Assembly: GCA_000252485.1 (NCBI GenBank)
Contig: JH610637.1
Location: forward strand, 1 to 35,345
Direction: 5' to 3'
Source of the DNA: Prochloron didemni P4-Papua_New_Guinea
GTDB taxonomy: Bacteria > Cyanobacteriota > Cyanobacteriia > Cyanobacteriales > Prochloraceae
DNA length: 35,345 nucleotides
Shown: piece after piece, positions 15,769 to 24,034 of the stretch
How positions within the stretch are numbered: the first letter of the stretch is position 1
Layout of the letters: each line of letters opens with the position of its first letter
Made by a program: the position numbers and the translations under genes
The notes under the pieces: model-generated
Database searches by the model: none
Seen by the model: only the letters and a program-made list of their open reading frames with translations
What the model was told of the DNA's origin: nothing

Positions 15769-16563
15769 TTAACGTTTTCCTGGAATTAATCCACGCCTTC
15801 CAGCAGCAGTACTATCTTTCAAAAAGCCACTCAAATGCTGCAAATAACTAGAATCAGGAAGCAATTGCAATTGCTCCAAAGCAGCTTCCAGAGACAAACT
15901 AGAACGATAGAGAATGCGAAAAGCCTTTTTCAGCAGACCCATATCTGTAGTAGTTAAACCCGTTCGTTTCAAACCCACCAAATTAAGCGATCGCACTCTT
16001 CCGGGATTACCCTCCACCAGCATATAAGGAGGAACGTCCCGGTCAATTCTACTCATACCCCCCAACATTGCCATCCGTCCAATATGGACAAATTGATGAA
16101 CGCCCAAAACCCCGCCAATAACAGCTTTGGACTCAATGCGAACGTGACCGGCTAAAGCCACATTATTAGCAATAATAACCCCATCTTCCAGCTCGCAATT
16201 ATGAGCTATGTGAACGCAACCCATGAGAAGATTATCATTACCCAGCCGAGTTACTTCCGAGTCCCCTGTCGCCCGATTAATCGTCACGTATTCCCGAATT
16301 AAATTGCGATCACCAATTTTGACCCAGCTAACTGCTCCTTGATATTTTAGGTCTTGAGGTTCCGTACCGATAATTGCTCCTGGAAAAATGCGATTCCCCA
16401 CACCAATTTCTGTCGGTCCTTCAATAACCGCATGAGCGCCCACAGTAGTTTCCGCATCAATTTTAACTCCTGCGCCAATAACCGCATAGGGCCCTACTTG
16501 CACCGTTTCGTGTAGTTGTGCGTCCGCATCAATAACAGCAGTGGGATGAATGAGTGTTTTCAA
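15769..16563 (-). CDS. lpxA: UDP-N-acetylglucosamine acyltransferase
   Basis: First enzyme of lipid A synthesis: transfers an R-3-hydroxyacyl chain from ACP to UDP-GlcNAc. Left-handed beta-helix hexapeptide repeats run through IHPTAVIDADAQL, VGPYAVIGAGVKI and so on; the conserved active-site region MGCVHIAHNCELEDGVIIAN contains the catalytic His. Chosen start is the TTG at 16563 (MKTLIHPTAV, 264 residues, close to 262 in E. coli) with GGAG eight bases upstream; the longer TTG at 16602 adds a non-conserved extension. It follows fabZ by 48 bp, probably in one operon. Confidence 0.96.
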   Translation of the reverse strand: MKTLIHPTAVIDADAQLHETVQVGPYAVIGAGVKIDAETTVGAHAVIEGPTEIGVGNRIFPGAIIGTEPQDLKYQGAVSWVKIGDRNLIREYVTINRATGDSEVTRLGNDNLLMGCVHIAHNCELEDGVIIANNVALAGHVRIESKAVIGGVLGVHQFVHIGRMAMLGGMSRIDRDVPPYMLVEGNPGRVRSLNLVGLKRTGLTTTDMGLLKKAFRILYRSSLSLEAALEQLQLLPDSSYLQHLSGFLKDSTAAGRRGLIPGKR

Positions 16564-16611
16564 AGGAAATCTCCAGATAATTACACGGGAGAATCTTAAC
16601 AAAACCGACGA

Positions 16612-17115
16612 TTAATCAATCAGAGAAAACAGCATTTCCCCGCTAGCGGCTAACTGACCGTCCACCAAAGCTTTGCCCTCCATTTTAGCAAACCGATTTC
16701 GCTTAAAAGATAAAAGTTCTACCGTCATAATTAAGCGATCGCCTGGTACCACTGGACGACGAAAGCGCACTTTATCTATCCCAGCAAAAGCAAAAAAACT
16801 ACTTTCTACCACTTCAGGCAATTTGATCAGTATTATCCCTCCCACTTGCGCCATCGCCTCCACAATTAAAACCCCAGGCATCAGGGGACGATTGGGAATA
16901 TGTCCTTGAAAATGGGGTTCGTTAAAAGTGACATTTTTAATTCCTACCGCCTTTTCCCCCGGAACGTATTCAATAATGCGATCCACTAAGGCAAAAGGAT
17001 AGCGGTGGGGTAGCATTTGGTGAACTTCTTCAGCCGTAAAAACTATGTGAGAGCAATTGTATTGTGCAGAAACGCTATTATTATTGTTAGTTTTTGGTTC
17101 GGCGATGGTAGACAT
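16612..17115 (-). CDS. fabZ: 3-hydroxyacyl-ACP dehydratase
   Basis: Dehydrates 3-hydroxyacyl-ACP in type II fatty acid synthesis. It uses the same substrate pool as LpxA, which explains the clustering. Hot-dog fold with [12 protein letters not shown] and the catalytic pair H72 (FQGHIPNRP) and E86 ([11 protein letters not shown]), 14 residues apart as in E. coli FabZ. 167 residues, with a variable Asn-rich N-terminus. Lies 13 bp downstream of lpxC. Confidence 0.96.
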   Translation of the reverse strand: MSTIAEPKTNNNNSVSAQYNCSHIVFTAEEVHQMLPHRYPFALVDRIIEYVPGEKAVGIKNVTFNEPHFQGHIPNRPLMPGVLIVEAMAQVGGIILIKLPEVVESSFFAFAGIDKVRFRRPVVPGDRLIMTVELLSFKRNRFAKMEGKALVDGQLAASGEMLFSLID

Positions 17116-17128
17116 GGATTTTATCTGC

Positions 17129-17986
17129 CTAAATTTTTATCTTTGCTGTGTAAATTTGGTCATTTAAGGCTTTTGCTAATTGGATGTGCAGCTTGTGACT
17201 AGCTTTATAAGCGAGGAAATGAGCCATTGGAATAGTTTCCAGCAAACTCAAATCTCCCAGTAAATCTAAGAGTTTATGACGCACTGGCTCATTAGCAAAT
17301 CTTAAAGGAGGATTAACCCAGCCCGATCTGCTGCAAACCAAAGCATTAGCTAAAGTACCACCTTTAATTAAACCAAGATTTCGCAGTTTTTCGATTTCCT
17401 CCGCAAAACCAAAAGTGCGAGCAGGAGCGATCGCCTCTGGGAAACTATCTCTATCAGGAGACCAACTGTACCATTGATTGCCGATCGCCTCATAGTCAAA
17501 ATCAATCCCGTAAGTGAAGCGAGTTGCAGATGCCGGTACGGCAGCAACAAAAGCATCTCCTTCCCTAATCCAGATCGGCTCTTGTAAAGATACTACTTTT
17601 TTCTCCTCTTCTCCTTCTAACTGACAAATCCCAGCAGCGGCGATGGCTTCCACCCAAGGTTTTGCCGATCCATCCAGCAAAGGAACTTCCGAACTATCAA
17701 TTTCAATTCTGGCGTTATCTACCCCACTACCAATTAATGCTGCCAGCAAGTGTTCCACTGTCCTCACTCTGGCGAATTTCAGTCCTAACTCTGTCGAGAG
17801 AGTGGTTTGATTAACCGCTTCCACCGTGGCCAGTATTGCTGGTTTTCCTGGTAAATCTACCCGTACAAAGTAACGACCTTCCCCCGCTACCGCAGGTTTT
17901 ACTTGAACTTGAGAAGTCAGCCCCGAATGCAGTCCGATACCAGAAACTGCAAAAGAATTTTCAATACTTGTACTCTTTTTACTCAT
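17129..17986 (-). CDS. lpxC: UDP-3-O-acyl-N-acetylglucosamine deacetylase
   Basis: Zinc deacetylase, the committed step of lipid A synthesis. 285 residues. The GIGLHSG signature is at 16-22; zinc ligands are H79 (TVEHLLAAL), H237 and D241 ([11 protein letters not shown]). The catalytic general acid is probably H264 (KASHKLH). A GAGG precedes the ATG closely. Between it and bamA lies a 100-bp gap filled largely by an STRR. Confidence 0.96.
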   Translation of the reverse strand: MSKKSTSIENSFAVSGIGLHSGLTSQVQVKPAVAGEGRYFVRVDLPGKPAILATVEAVNQTTLSTELGLKFARVRTVEHLLAALIGSGVDNARIEIDSSEVPLLDGSAKPWVEAIAAAGICQLEGEEEKKVVSLQEPIWIREGDAFVAAVPASATRFTYGIDFDYEAIGNQWYSWSPDRDSFPEAIAPARTFGFAEEIEKLRNLGLIKGGTLANALVCSRSGWVNPPLRFANEPVRHKLLDLLGDLSLLETIPMAHFLAYKASHKLHIQLAKALNDQIYTAKIKI

Positions 17987-18020
17987 ACCTCGTCATTCAT
18001 ATCTGGCAACTCATATTTAG

Positions 18021-18081
18021 TAACTGTCAACTATCCACTGTCAACTATCCACTGTCAACTGTCAACTATCCACTGTCAACT
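18021..18081. repeat. STRR between bamA and lpxC
   Basis: Tandem GTCAACT / ATCCACT heptamers, beginning about 10 bp downstream of the bamA stop codon (minus strand). It occupies most of the bamA-lpxC intergenic space. Confidence 0.9.
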
Positions 18082-18086
18082 AAATC

Positions 18087-20183
18087 TTAAAATCTTTCTC
18101 CAATACCAAAATGAATTCGGTTTTCACCCCGGTCATTGAGACCATAATCAACCCGAATTGGACCGAGAGGAGATTGGATGCGCACTCCAATACCGTAACC
18201 AAAACCATTTCCCGGCTTGCCCCTCACCCCTGCAGGATTTCCTGGAACTGCATCGCCGGAACCTAAATCCGTAGAATAGTCTGCAAATATCGCTGCGCCA
18301 AGAAAACGAAAAATCGGGAAGCGATACTCAGCCGTTCCCTGCAAATACCTGCGACCTGCCCCCACTTCACCTTCCTCATAACCTCTTACCGAGTTGCTAC
18401 CGCCCATAGAAAAGGCTTCATAAGGAGGCAAATCCCCAAAAACATTACCTCCTTGAACGTTAAAAGCAAGAGTTTGAGGACCGTCGTTGAAATTGATTAA
18501 TCCGACGGGAATGTAATAACTGTAGCTGCCCCGCAACCGACTGAGCAAGATACTGCCGTCGCCGATAGGTAAAGATTGATCTACACCCATACGCAATAAA
18601 TAACCGCTAGTGGGTTGTCGGGGATTATTGCGGCGATCGAGACTAGCACCAAATTCAAGCTGAAACAAATCGTCCGTACCATCATCGCTAAAAGCCAACT
18701 GATTGCCTAACTCATCTCTAGGAGTCACTTCTCCATCGCTATCCTCAATTGCCACCCGCTGATACTCAAATCCTAGGGATAAACGCCAATCAGGTTTGCT
18801 AAAAAGGTCATCCGCTAAAGGACGGGAAAAGCTAACTCCACCTCCGGTTCTGACTACTCGAGGGCGATCGCCGTTGGGCAACTCCACCTCTTCGTCCCCA
18901 TTATCGAAAATCAGGGAAATGGAACGGCGGCGAAAACCATTGACTGTATATGAAGTGCGGTGAGGATCGCCAGCGATCCAAGGGTCGCTAAAACGAGCAT
19001 TGAATAGCAATTCCCTCGTTCCCAGCTGAACTTCTCCTCCCAAAGTTTGGTCGTTGCCCCCGAGATTTTGCTGTTGATAGCTAATCGTACCAAACAGACC
19101 GCTGGCAGAGCTAACACCAGCACCAGCAGCAACAGAACCAGTATTCCCCTCTGTTATATCTATATTCACCACTACTTTACTTGGATCTTGTCCAGGTGAA
19201 AAAGAAAACTTAATGTCTTCAAAAATACCGAGACCGAAGACTCTGTTCAAGTCCCGTTGGGCTGTCTTCCGATTGAATACATCTCCCCCTTGTAACTGTA
19301 CCTCACGAGTAATAATAAAAGGGCGAGTTTTCCCTTTCTCCAATTTGTCCCCTTCTTCATCAAAAAATCTAACTTGAATATCTTCAATTACCCCTTCTGC
19401 CACTAAGAGGGTGACAGTTCCATCTTCCTCTATGCTCGGGGCTCCCACAACTTGAGCTAGATCGTAACCATTGTTTTTATACCAAGTATTTAATTCTTTG
19501 ACGTTGGCTTGAAAGTCCCGCAAGTTGAGAATTTTCCCATAGCCGCCACTAAAAATATTATCTATCTGAGATTGAGGTAAAACTCCTGCCCCTTCTCCTT
19601 CTGGGAGGGTTTTAACCACTACGCCACTCAGCACTGGATTAGACTCCACAGTGAAAGTAATGCGCACTCCTAAAGGAGTATCTTCCGGAGTAACTGTCAC
19701 ATTAGCAAAAAACCCAGTACTGTAGATAGCATTGACATCTTCTTGCAAGCGAGAGCGAGTCGTGGGTAGTCCTGGCTTGGTAGCTATCTTCTCGTAAACT
19801 AGATTTTGTAACTCCTCCTCAACTCCTTTAACCAAAACTTCTGCCACTAGCACTCGCGGTTCTTGTTGCGGCTTGTTTTGAGGGTCGTCGAAGGGCTCGC
19901 CCTGAGCGCTTGCCCAGAGGGTCGTCGAAGGGTAGTCGAAGGGTTGGCCAGATTCTGGTTCTTGAACTAGCAGAGATGGATCTTTCAAAAGAGATTCACT
20001 GCTCACAAAATTTCCTGCAGTTTCGCTCAATACTGGGTTAGATAAAGATAAACCGGTAGCAGTAGCAAGGATTACTGCTAATTTTAGAGATGGAGTAATC
20101 TTTTTAAGATGATTTTGCACCACAAAGAGGGATTGGTTTTTGGTCAGTTGTTTATTATTACCGATTAGGGTTGACTTGGCCAT
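18087..20183 (-). CDS. bamA: Omp85/BamA outer-membrane assembly protein
   Basis: Cyanobacterial Omp85 (BamA / Toc75 homologue) that inserts beta-barrel proteins into the outer membrane. I choose the ATG at 20183 (MAKSTLIGN, 698 residues); the TTG at 20240 would start inside a hairpin. A signal peptide (LKLAVILATATGLSLS) is followed by a Pro/Gly-rich linker. Three POTRA domains come next (starting VLVAEVLVKG, LSGVVVKTLPEG and IEDIQVRFFDEEG). The C-terminal 16-strand barrel has the VRGYEEGEVG lid-lock motif and a terminal Phe. The linker contains an in-frame dispersed repeat at 19881-19944. It lies upstream of lpxC, giving a shared envelope-biogenesis locus. Confidence 0.95.
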   Translation of the reverse strand: MAKSTLIGNNKQLTKNQSLFVVQNHLKKITPSLKLAVILATATGLSLSNPVLSETAGNFVSSESLLKDPSLLVQEPESGQPFDYPSTTLWASAQGEPFDDPQNKPQQEPRVLVAEVLVKGVEEELQNLVYEKIATKPGLPTTRSRLQEDVNAIYSTGFFANVTVTPEDTPLGVRITFTVESNPVLSGVVVKTLPEGEGAGVLPQSQIDNIFSGGYGKILNLRDFQANVKELNTWYKNNGYDLAQVVGAPSIEEDGTVTLLVAEGVIEDIQVRFFDEEGDKLEKGKTRPFIITREVQLQGGDVFNRKTAQRDLNRVFGLGIFEDIKFSFSPGQDPSKVVVNIDITEGNTGSVAAGAGVSSASGLFGTISYQQQNLGGNDQTLGGEVQLGTRELLFNARFSDPWIAGDPHRTSYTVNGFRRRSISLIFDNGDEEVELPNGDRPRVVRTGGGVSFSRPLADDLFSKPDWRLSLGFEYQRVAIEDSDGEVTPRDELGNQLAFSDDGTDDLFQLEFGASLDRRNNPRQPTSGYLLRMGVDQSLPIGDGSILLSRLRGSYSYYIPVGLINFNDGPQTLAFNVQGGNVFGDLPPYEAFSMGGSNSVRGYEEGEVGAGRRYLQGTAEYRFPIFRFLGAAIFADYSTDLGSGDAVPGNPAGVRGKPGNGFGYGIGVRIQSPLGPIRVDYGLNDRGENRIHFGIGERF
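19881..19944. repeat. In-frame dispersed repeat inside bamA
   Basis: GGGTCGTCGAAGGG and GGGTAGTCGAAGGG iterations with a CGCCCTGAGCGC core, the style of a common cyanobacterial CCCTTCGAC dispersed repeat. It is read in frame as PFDYPSTTLWASAQGEPFDDP in the linker between signal peptide and first POTRA domain. Confidence 0.75.
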
Positions 20184-20201
20184 TGTTGATAATGTTCCAT
20201 T

Positions 20202-20241
20202 GTTGGATCTGTTCTTGCGGTACTGAAAGAACAGATCCAAC
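20202..20241. promoter_or_regulatory. 15-bp-arm hairpin between purC and bamA
   Basis: Perfect inverted repeat GTTGGATCTGTTCTT / AAGAACAGATCCAAC (20202-20216, 20227-20241) with a 10-base loop. It ends about 18 bases upstream of the bamA ATG. No U-tract follows it on the minus strand, so it is not a standard terminator. It may cover or shape the bamA ribosome-binding region, or attenuate purC read-through. Confidence 0.65.
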
Positions 20242-20278
20242 TATTGCCCAAGACTCAGAGGCGCATGCCTTTGCGCCC

Positions 20279-21019
20279 CTACACCAAGTCGGCAGCAATT
20301 TTCGCCAATACTCTCGACCTGACTCGCTGATAAGCTGATTCTACTTGACCCATATCTCGACGAAATCTATCTTTATCCATTACCCGCGCGAACTCATCTG
20401 TTTCACCAGCATCCCAAAGGCGGCAAGTATCCGGGCTTATTTCATCTGCTAACAGTAATTTCCCTTGAGAATCTATGCCAAATTCCAGTTTGAAGTCTAC
20501 CAGAATAATGTCACAATCTTGGAAGAACTCAGTTAAATATCCATTGATGTCTAGAGCCATTTTCTCAATTGATTCTAACTGTTCTGGACTAGCCAACTCT
20601 AACAGCAAGAGGCGATCGCGGGTTAATAAGGGGTCTGAGAGGGAGTCATTTTTCAAATAAAATTCTAGAATCGGCGATGGTAATACTTTTCCGGAGGCCA
20701 AACCAGTTTCACGGACTAGACTTCCAGCCGCAATATTTCTGACTACTACCTCTAGTGGGATGATTTTGACTGCTCGAATTAGCATTAGATTTTTCTGAGG
20801 GCAATCGATATAGTGAGTAGAAATTCCTTTGGCTGACAACCATTTAAACAGGGCTGCAGATATAGTGCAGTTTATTTCTCCTTTCCCCTCAATCTTTCCC
20901 TTTTTCTGGGCATTAAAAGCAGTGGCATCATCTTTAAAGTGCGCCAGAATAATTTCAGGATCTTCCGTCGGATAGATGATTTTGGCTTTTCCCTCGTATA
21001 GTTTTTTTGCTGCTGGCAT
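20279..21019 (-). CDS. purC: Phosphoribosylaminoimidazole-succinocarboxamide synthase
   Basis: SAICAR synthetase of purine biosynthesis (CAIR + Asp + ATP). 246 residues. The N-terminal KLYEGKAKIIYPTEDP, the RAVKIIPLEVVVRN(I)AAGS stretch and the LVDFKLEFG / EISPDTCRLWD motifs are canonical. It is the most upstream gene of the minus-strand block. Its TAG stop codon is the start of a dispersed GTAGGGGCGCAAAGGC repeat, so the C-terminus abuts that repeat. Confidence 0.96.
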   Translation of the reverse strand: MPAAKKLYEGKAKIIYPTEDPEIILAHFKDDATAFNAQKKGKIEGKGEINCTISAALFKWLSAKGISTHYIDCPQKNLMLIRAVKIIPLEVVVRNIAAGSLVRETGLASGKVLPSPILEFYLKNDSLSDPLLTRDRLLLLELASPEQLESIEKMALDINGYLTEFFQDCDIILVDFKLEFGIDSQGKLLLADEISPDTCRLWDAGETDEFARVMDKDRFRRDMGQVESAYQRVRSRVLAKIAADLV

Positions 21020-21605
21020 AGATATGGTTGATTTAATTGTAATTGATTATAATTATCCGATAGACTTGAATAGGGTCGTCTGTCATCTCGCTAACTAGCT
21101 AGAACACATGTACTATCAAAAAAAATTTACCAATAATTTCGTTGATTATTACTCATTTCTGGCTGTCATTTTCGGAAAAATTAATTAAAATAACATTCAT
21201 ATCTGAGGATTTCTTTTGGCGAATCCTCACCTTCGGAGTCTCCAAGTCAGCAGAGAGCTAACGAAGCACCTGGGCTTCGTGCCCTAAAGCTAAGGCTAGC
21301 TGAATCCTAAGTCTTAGAGAGACCGTCGTTATGGGCAAGATTTAAAGCTCCTATCTTAGAGTGTGTCGCCAGTTCCAGGCTTAGCACCCCTGAAAGAGGG
21401 ACTACTGATAAATCTGCCCAGTAGGGACTTTTCTCAATAGTCTCTACTTAATCCGAGAATTAAAATATAGTGGTTTTCGTATGTGGTCGAGGTCAGCATT
21501 AACCCCTAATGAGTTGCCCACAAAATAATTTTGCACGCTAGTGACCAAAGCTTAACAATAGTAATTGACTAGTTCATTTTTTTTCTTCAGTAGAGGGAAA
21601 CAGCT
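21020..21605. other. Gene-free region upstream of sigA with structured segment
   Basis: No long reading frame. A segment at 21202-21460 is richer in G+C than its flanks and has several potential hairpins: GAGGATT/AATCCTC (near 21206-21229), CGAAGC/GCTTCG (near 21259-21276), CTACTG/CAGTAG (near 21403-21425). Two direct TCTTAGAG copies lie near 21316 and 21354. I could not match it to a riboswitch, 6S, RNase P, SRP or tmRNA. It could be a long sigA leader or an independent small RNA. Confidence 0.4.
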
Positions 21606-21695
21606 ATGAGCTGCCAAAAACCCTTATGCCTTATGACTCAAAAGAGTTTAATCGAACACGCTTGGATTAACATATTAAGGAGAGAGAATAGGTGA
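21606..21695 (+). CDS. Possible small ORF 1 upstream of sigA
   Basis: 29 residues starting MSCQKPLC, with GAGGG about nine bases before the ATG. Its TGA overlaps the GTG of the next small ORF (GTGA), an arrangement typical of translational coupling. No similarity recognised. It could be chance. Confidence 0.25.
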   Translation: MSCQKPLCLMTQKSLIEHAWINILRRENR

Positions 21696-21847
21696 ATCTA
21701 CTTAGAGAAAAAAAGAGGAAGAAATTTGAGATCGACAACCATCAGGCATTTTCAGCCCTGGTTGCTACCATGGTAAACAATCGTAAGCATTCAGTCTTCA
21801 GCTTTCAGCAAATAGCTGAGAGCCAATACCTAAGATTTGATAGCTGA
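21692..21847 (+). CDS. Possible small ORF 2 upstream of sigA
   Basis: 51 residues, GTG start with a strong AAGGAGAG ribosome-binding site about eight bases upstream. The N-terminus is highly basic (REKKRKKFE); no membrane segment. It ends about 200 bp before the sigA start. No family recognised; coding status unproven. Confidence 0.35.
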   Translation: MNLLREKKRKKFEIDNHQAFSALVATMVNNRKHSVFSFQQIAESQYLRFDS

Positions 21848-22050
21848 TAGCTTCAAAAATCTTGAATCTTCTGGCTCAGAAACCCTTAATAGCACCTAAT
21901 TAATGATTATTGTTGTTAGGTAAAGAGTTTGGGATTTGCCAGAATGCTGCTCAAGATGCCGGGTTATTTGATCCCAATTGACAGGAAAACCAAACCAGAG
22001 CCGAGTTACCTCGGTTATTAGTTTTGCATGAAGGAGCAAAAGGAAAAGGC

Positions 22051-23187
22051 ATGACCCACCCCCATAATGTCCTCGCAACTATCCAAGAGCCTACCACTGA
22101 GTTAGAATTTTTAATCGAGGAGCAAGCGGGAATCTCAACTCAAAAGGAAGTTGAGGCAACTGTAACAGTATCCGAAGTGGCTAAAAAAACGCGAAAGTTG
22201 ACTAATAGTACTCGTCGTCGCGCTCAAACGAAAAAAAAGCCTTATACCGAGGACTCAATTCGCATTTATTTGCAAGAAATAGGACGCATTCGACTGCTGC
22301 GAGCTGAAGAAGAAATTGAACTGGCAAGGCTAATTGCTGACTTGCTACAATTGGAGCGAATCCGAGAAGAGCTTGCGGACAATTTAGATCGAGAACCAGA
22401 AGATCGTGAATGGGCAGAAGTTGTTCAGATGGACTTGCCCAAGTTTCGTCGTCGCCTTTATTTATGCAGGCGGGCAAAAGATAAAATGGTACAGTCCAAC
22501 CTGCGTCTGGTGGTTTCTATTGCCAAAAAATATATGAATCGAGGATTGTCTTTTCAAGACTTGATTCAGGAAGGTTCTCTCGGTTTGATTCGGGCAGCAG
22601 AAAAGTTCGATCACGAAAAAGGCTATAAGTTTTCAACCTATGCTACTTGGTGGATTCGACAGGCAATTACCAGGGCGATCGCAGATCAATCTCGAACCAT
22701 TCGCTTGCCAGTTCACCTGTACGAAACTATCTCCCGAATTAAAAAAACCACCAAAATACTCTCCCAAGAAATGGGACGGAAACCGACAGAAGAAGAAATC
22801 GCCACCCGCATGGAAATGACCATCGAAAAGCTGCGATTTATTGCTAAATCGGCTCAACTACCTATTTCTTTAGAAACTCCTATTGGCAAAGAAGAAGATT
22901 CTCGTTTAGGAGACTTTATTGAAGCAGACGGGGAAACTCCAGAAGATGAAGTCTCAAAAAATCTGCTCCGAGAAGATTTAGAAAATGTTCTCGATACTCT
23001 CAGTCCTCGGGAACGAGATGTACTACGCTTGCGATACGGTCTAGATGATGGCAAAATGAAAACTCTTGAGGAAATAGGTCAAATATTTAACGTTACTCGA
23101 GAAAGAATCCGCCAAATTGAAGCTAAGGCTCTACGTAAACTACGTCATCCCAATCGCAACAGTATTTTGAAAGAGTATATCCGCTAA
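22051..23187 (+). CDS. sigA: Principal sigma factor SigA (RpoD, group 1)
   Basis: Housekeeping RNA polymerase sigma-70 factor. 378 residues from the ATG at 22051 ([11 protein letters not shown]), preceded by AGGAAAAGG; an upstream in-frame TTG at 22024 is less likely. Region 1.2 ([16 protein letters not shown]), region 2 ([18 protein letters not shown] and [14 protein letters not shown]), region 3 and region 4 ([35 protein letters not shown]) are all intact. The C-terminal LKEYIR is typical of cyanobacterial SigA and argues against a group 2 sigma. Confidence 0.96.
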   Translation: MTHPHNVLATIQEPTTELEFLIEEQAGISTQKEVEATVTVSEVAKKTRKLTNSTRRRAQTKKKPYTEDSIRIYLQEIGRIRLLRAEEEIELARLIADLLQLERIREELADNLDREPEDREWAEVVQMDLPKFRRRLYLCRRAKDKMVQSNLRLVVSIAKKYMNRGLSFQDLIQEGSLGLIRAAEKFDHEKGYKFSTYATWWIRQAITRAIADQSRTIRLPVHLYETISRIKKTTKILSQEMGRKPTEEEIATRMEMTIEKLRFIAKSAQLPISLETPIGKEEDSRLGDFIEADGETPEDEVSKNLLREDLENVLDTLSPRERDVLRLRYGLDDGKMKTLEEIGQIFNVTRERIRQIEAKALRKLRHPNRNSILKEYIR

Positions 23188-23280
23188 CTTTGCTGGTGTT
23201 GCAATGGGTATCCCCGTCATCTTCGGAGCGGGGAGGGTCAAGATAGACACTCTTATCCCTAAAACCATCTATTGCTTATT

Positions 23281-23348
23281 GGTGCGTTCCTATCAATCTC
23301 CAAATATCAATTATTTTATTGATATAGATCGGGGCTAGGGAACGCACC
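23281..23348. terminator. Nested inverted repeat between sigA and cyAbrB
   Basis: Outer arms GGTGCGTTCC / GGAACGCACC (23281-23290, 23339-23348) and inner arms ATATCAAT / ATTGATAT (23304-23311, 23318-23325). It lies between the convergent sigA and cyAbrB genes. It may act as a bidirectional terminator; there is no clear U-tract, and it also resembles a dispersed repeat. Confidence 0.55.
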
Positions 23349-23396
23349 TCGTAGTGCTGGATTAGTTTGACGCTTATCTGACTAGACTGTCGTAAA

Positions 23397-23816
23397 TTAA
23401 GCTGTTGCTACTGCTGCTTCTTCTTCAGCTAGTTCACTATCTAACGACTGATCATCTATCTGTTTGAGATGAATGTGTTTGTAGCCTAATTTGATTTCAA
23501 ACTCATCGCCGGGTTTTAAACCCATAGCTTGGGTGTAAGTAGAACCAATCACAATTTGACCGTTTTTGTGAACGCTAACCCGAAAAGTCGGTTCCCGTCC
23601 GCGACCGTCTTTATTACCCTCTGGATCGAGGGGAACTCCTTTAGCCGCCAACACTGCGTCATAAAAATCGGTTAAATTGACCCGAGTCACGTTATTCTTG
23701 GTAGTCGTGTAATACCCGCAGCGTTTTGCTGTTTCTCGCCGAGGTAAGTGGGCTAGCTCTTTTACTTTTTGAAGCAAAGCTTTTCCAGTTAACGGTACAG
23801 GTGCTTGTTCGCTCAT
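23397..23816 (-). CDS. cyAbrB-family transcriptional regulator
   Basis: 139-residue DNA-binding regulator of the cyanobacterial AbrB family. The LTGKALLQKVKELAHLPRRETAKRCGYYT start and the C-terminal swapped-hairpin AbrB-like part (FRVSVHKNGQIVIGSTYTQAMGL then GDEFEIKLGYKHIHL) are highly characteristic. Members repress or tune genes for carbon and nitrogen metabolism, hydrogenase and stress. The acidic tail (ELAEEEAAVATA) is variable. It is convergent with sigA. A TTGACA-17-GACAAT promoter-like pair lies at 23827-23855 (minus strand), very close to the ATG, so its assignment is weak. Confidence 0.93.
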   Translation of the reverse strand: MSEQAPVPLTGKALLQKVKELAHLPRRETAKRCGYYTTTKNNVTRVNLTDFYDAVLAAKGVPLDPEGNKDGRGREPTFRVSVHKNGQIVIGSTYTQAMGLKPGDEFEIKLGYKHIHLKQIDDQSLDSELAEEEAAVATA

Positions 23817-24004
23817 AGATGTCCAAATTGTCCTTTATTTGGTCGCCATTGTCAAGTAAATTCTACACAATAATCGACCTATTAAAAAATATACCTTGAA
23901 TTAGTAGATTTCAAACAAAAAATTTCAAGCAGGTTAAATTTTAAATATACTTTGGTCATGGGTCATGAGGATCTAACAACTGCTAGAGGCCAGCCATAGC
24001 CCAA

Positions 24005-24034
24005 GTCCAACAACCAATAACCAACAACCAACAA
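24005..24034. repeat. STRR abutting the sdhB start codon
   Basis: CAACAAC / CAATAAC / CAACCAA heptamers ending directly at the ATG at 24035. No Shine-Dalgarno is visible between array and start. Confidence 0.85.

Noticed and set aside
21202-21480. Known riboswitch or RNA (cobalamin, c-di-AMP, 6S, tmRNA, RNase P, SRP)
   Set aside because: None of the signature cores of these classes could be found; left as unassigned structure.
23827-23855. TTGACA-17-GACAAT promoter of the cyAbrB gene
   Set aside because: Spacing is perfect but it would place the transcription start almost at the ATG with no room for a ribosome-binding site; not listed as a feature.
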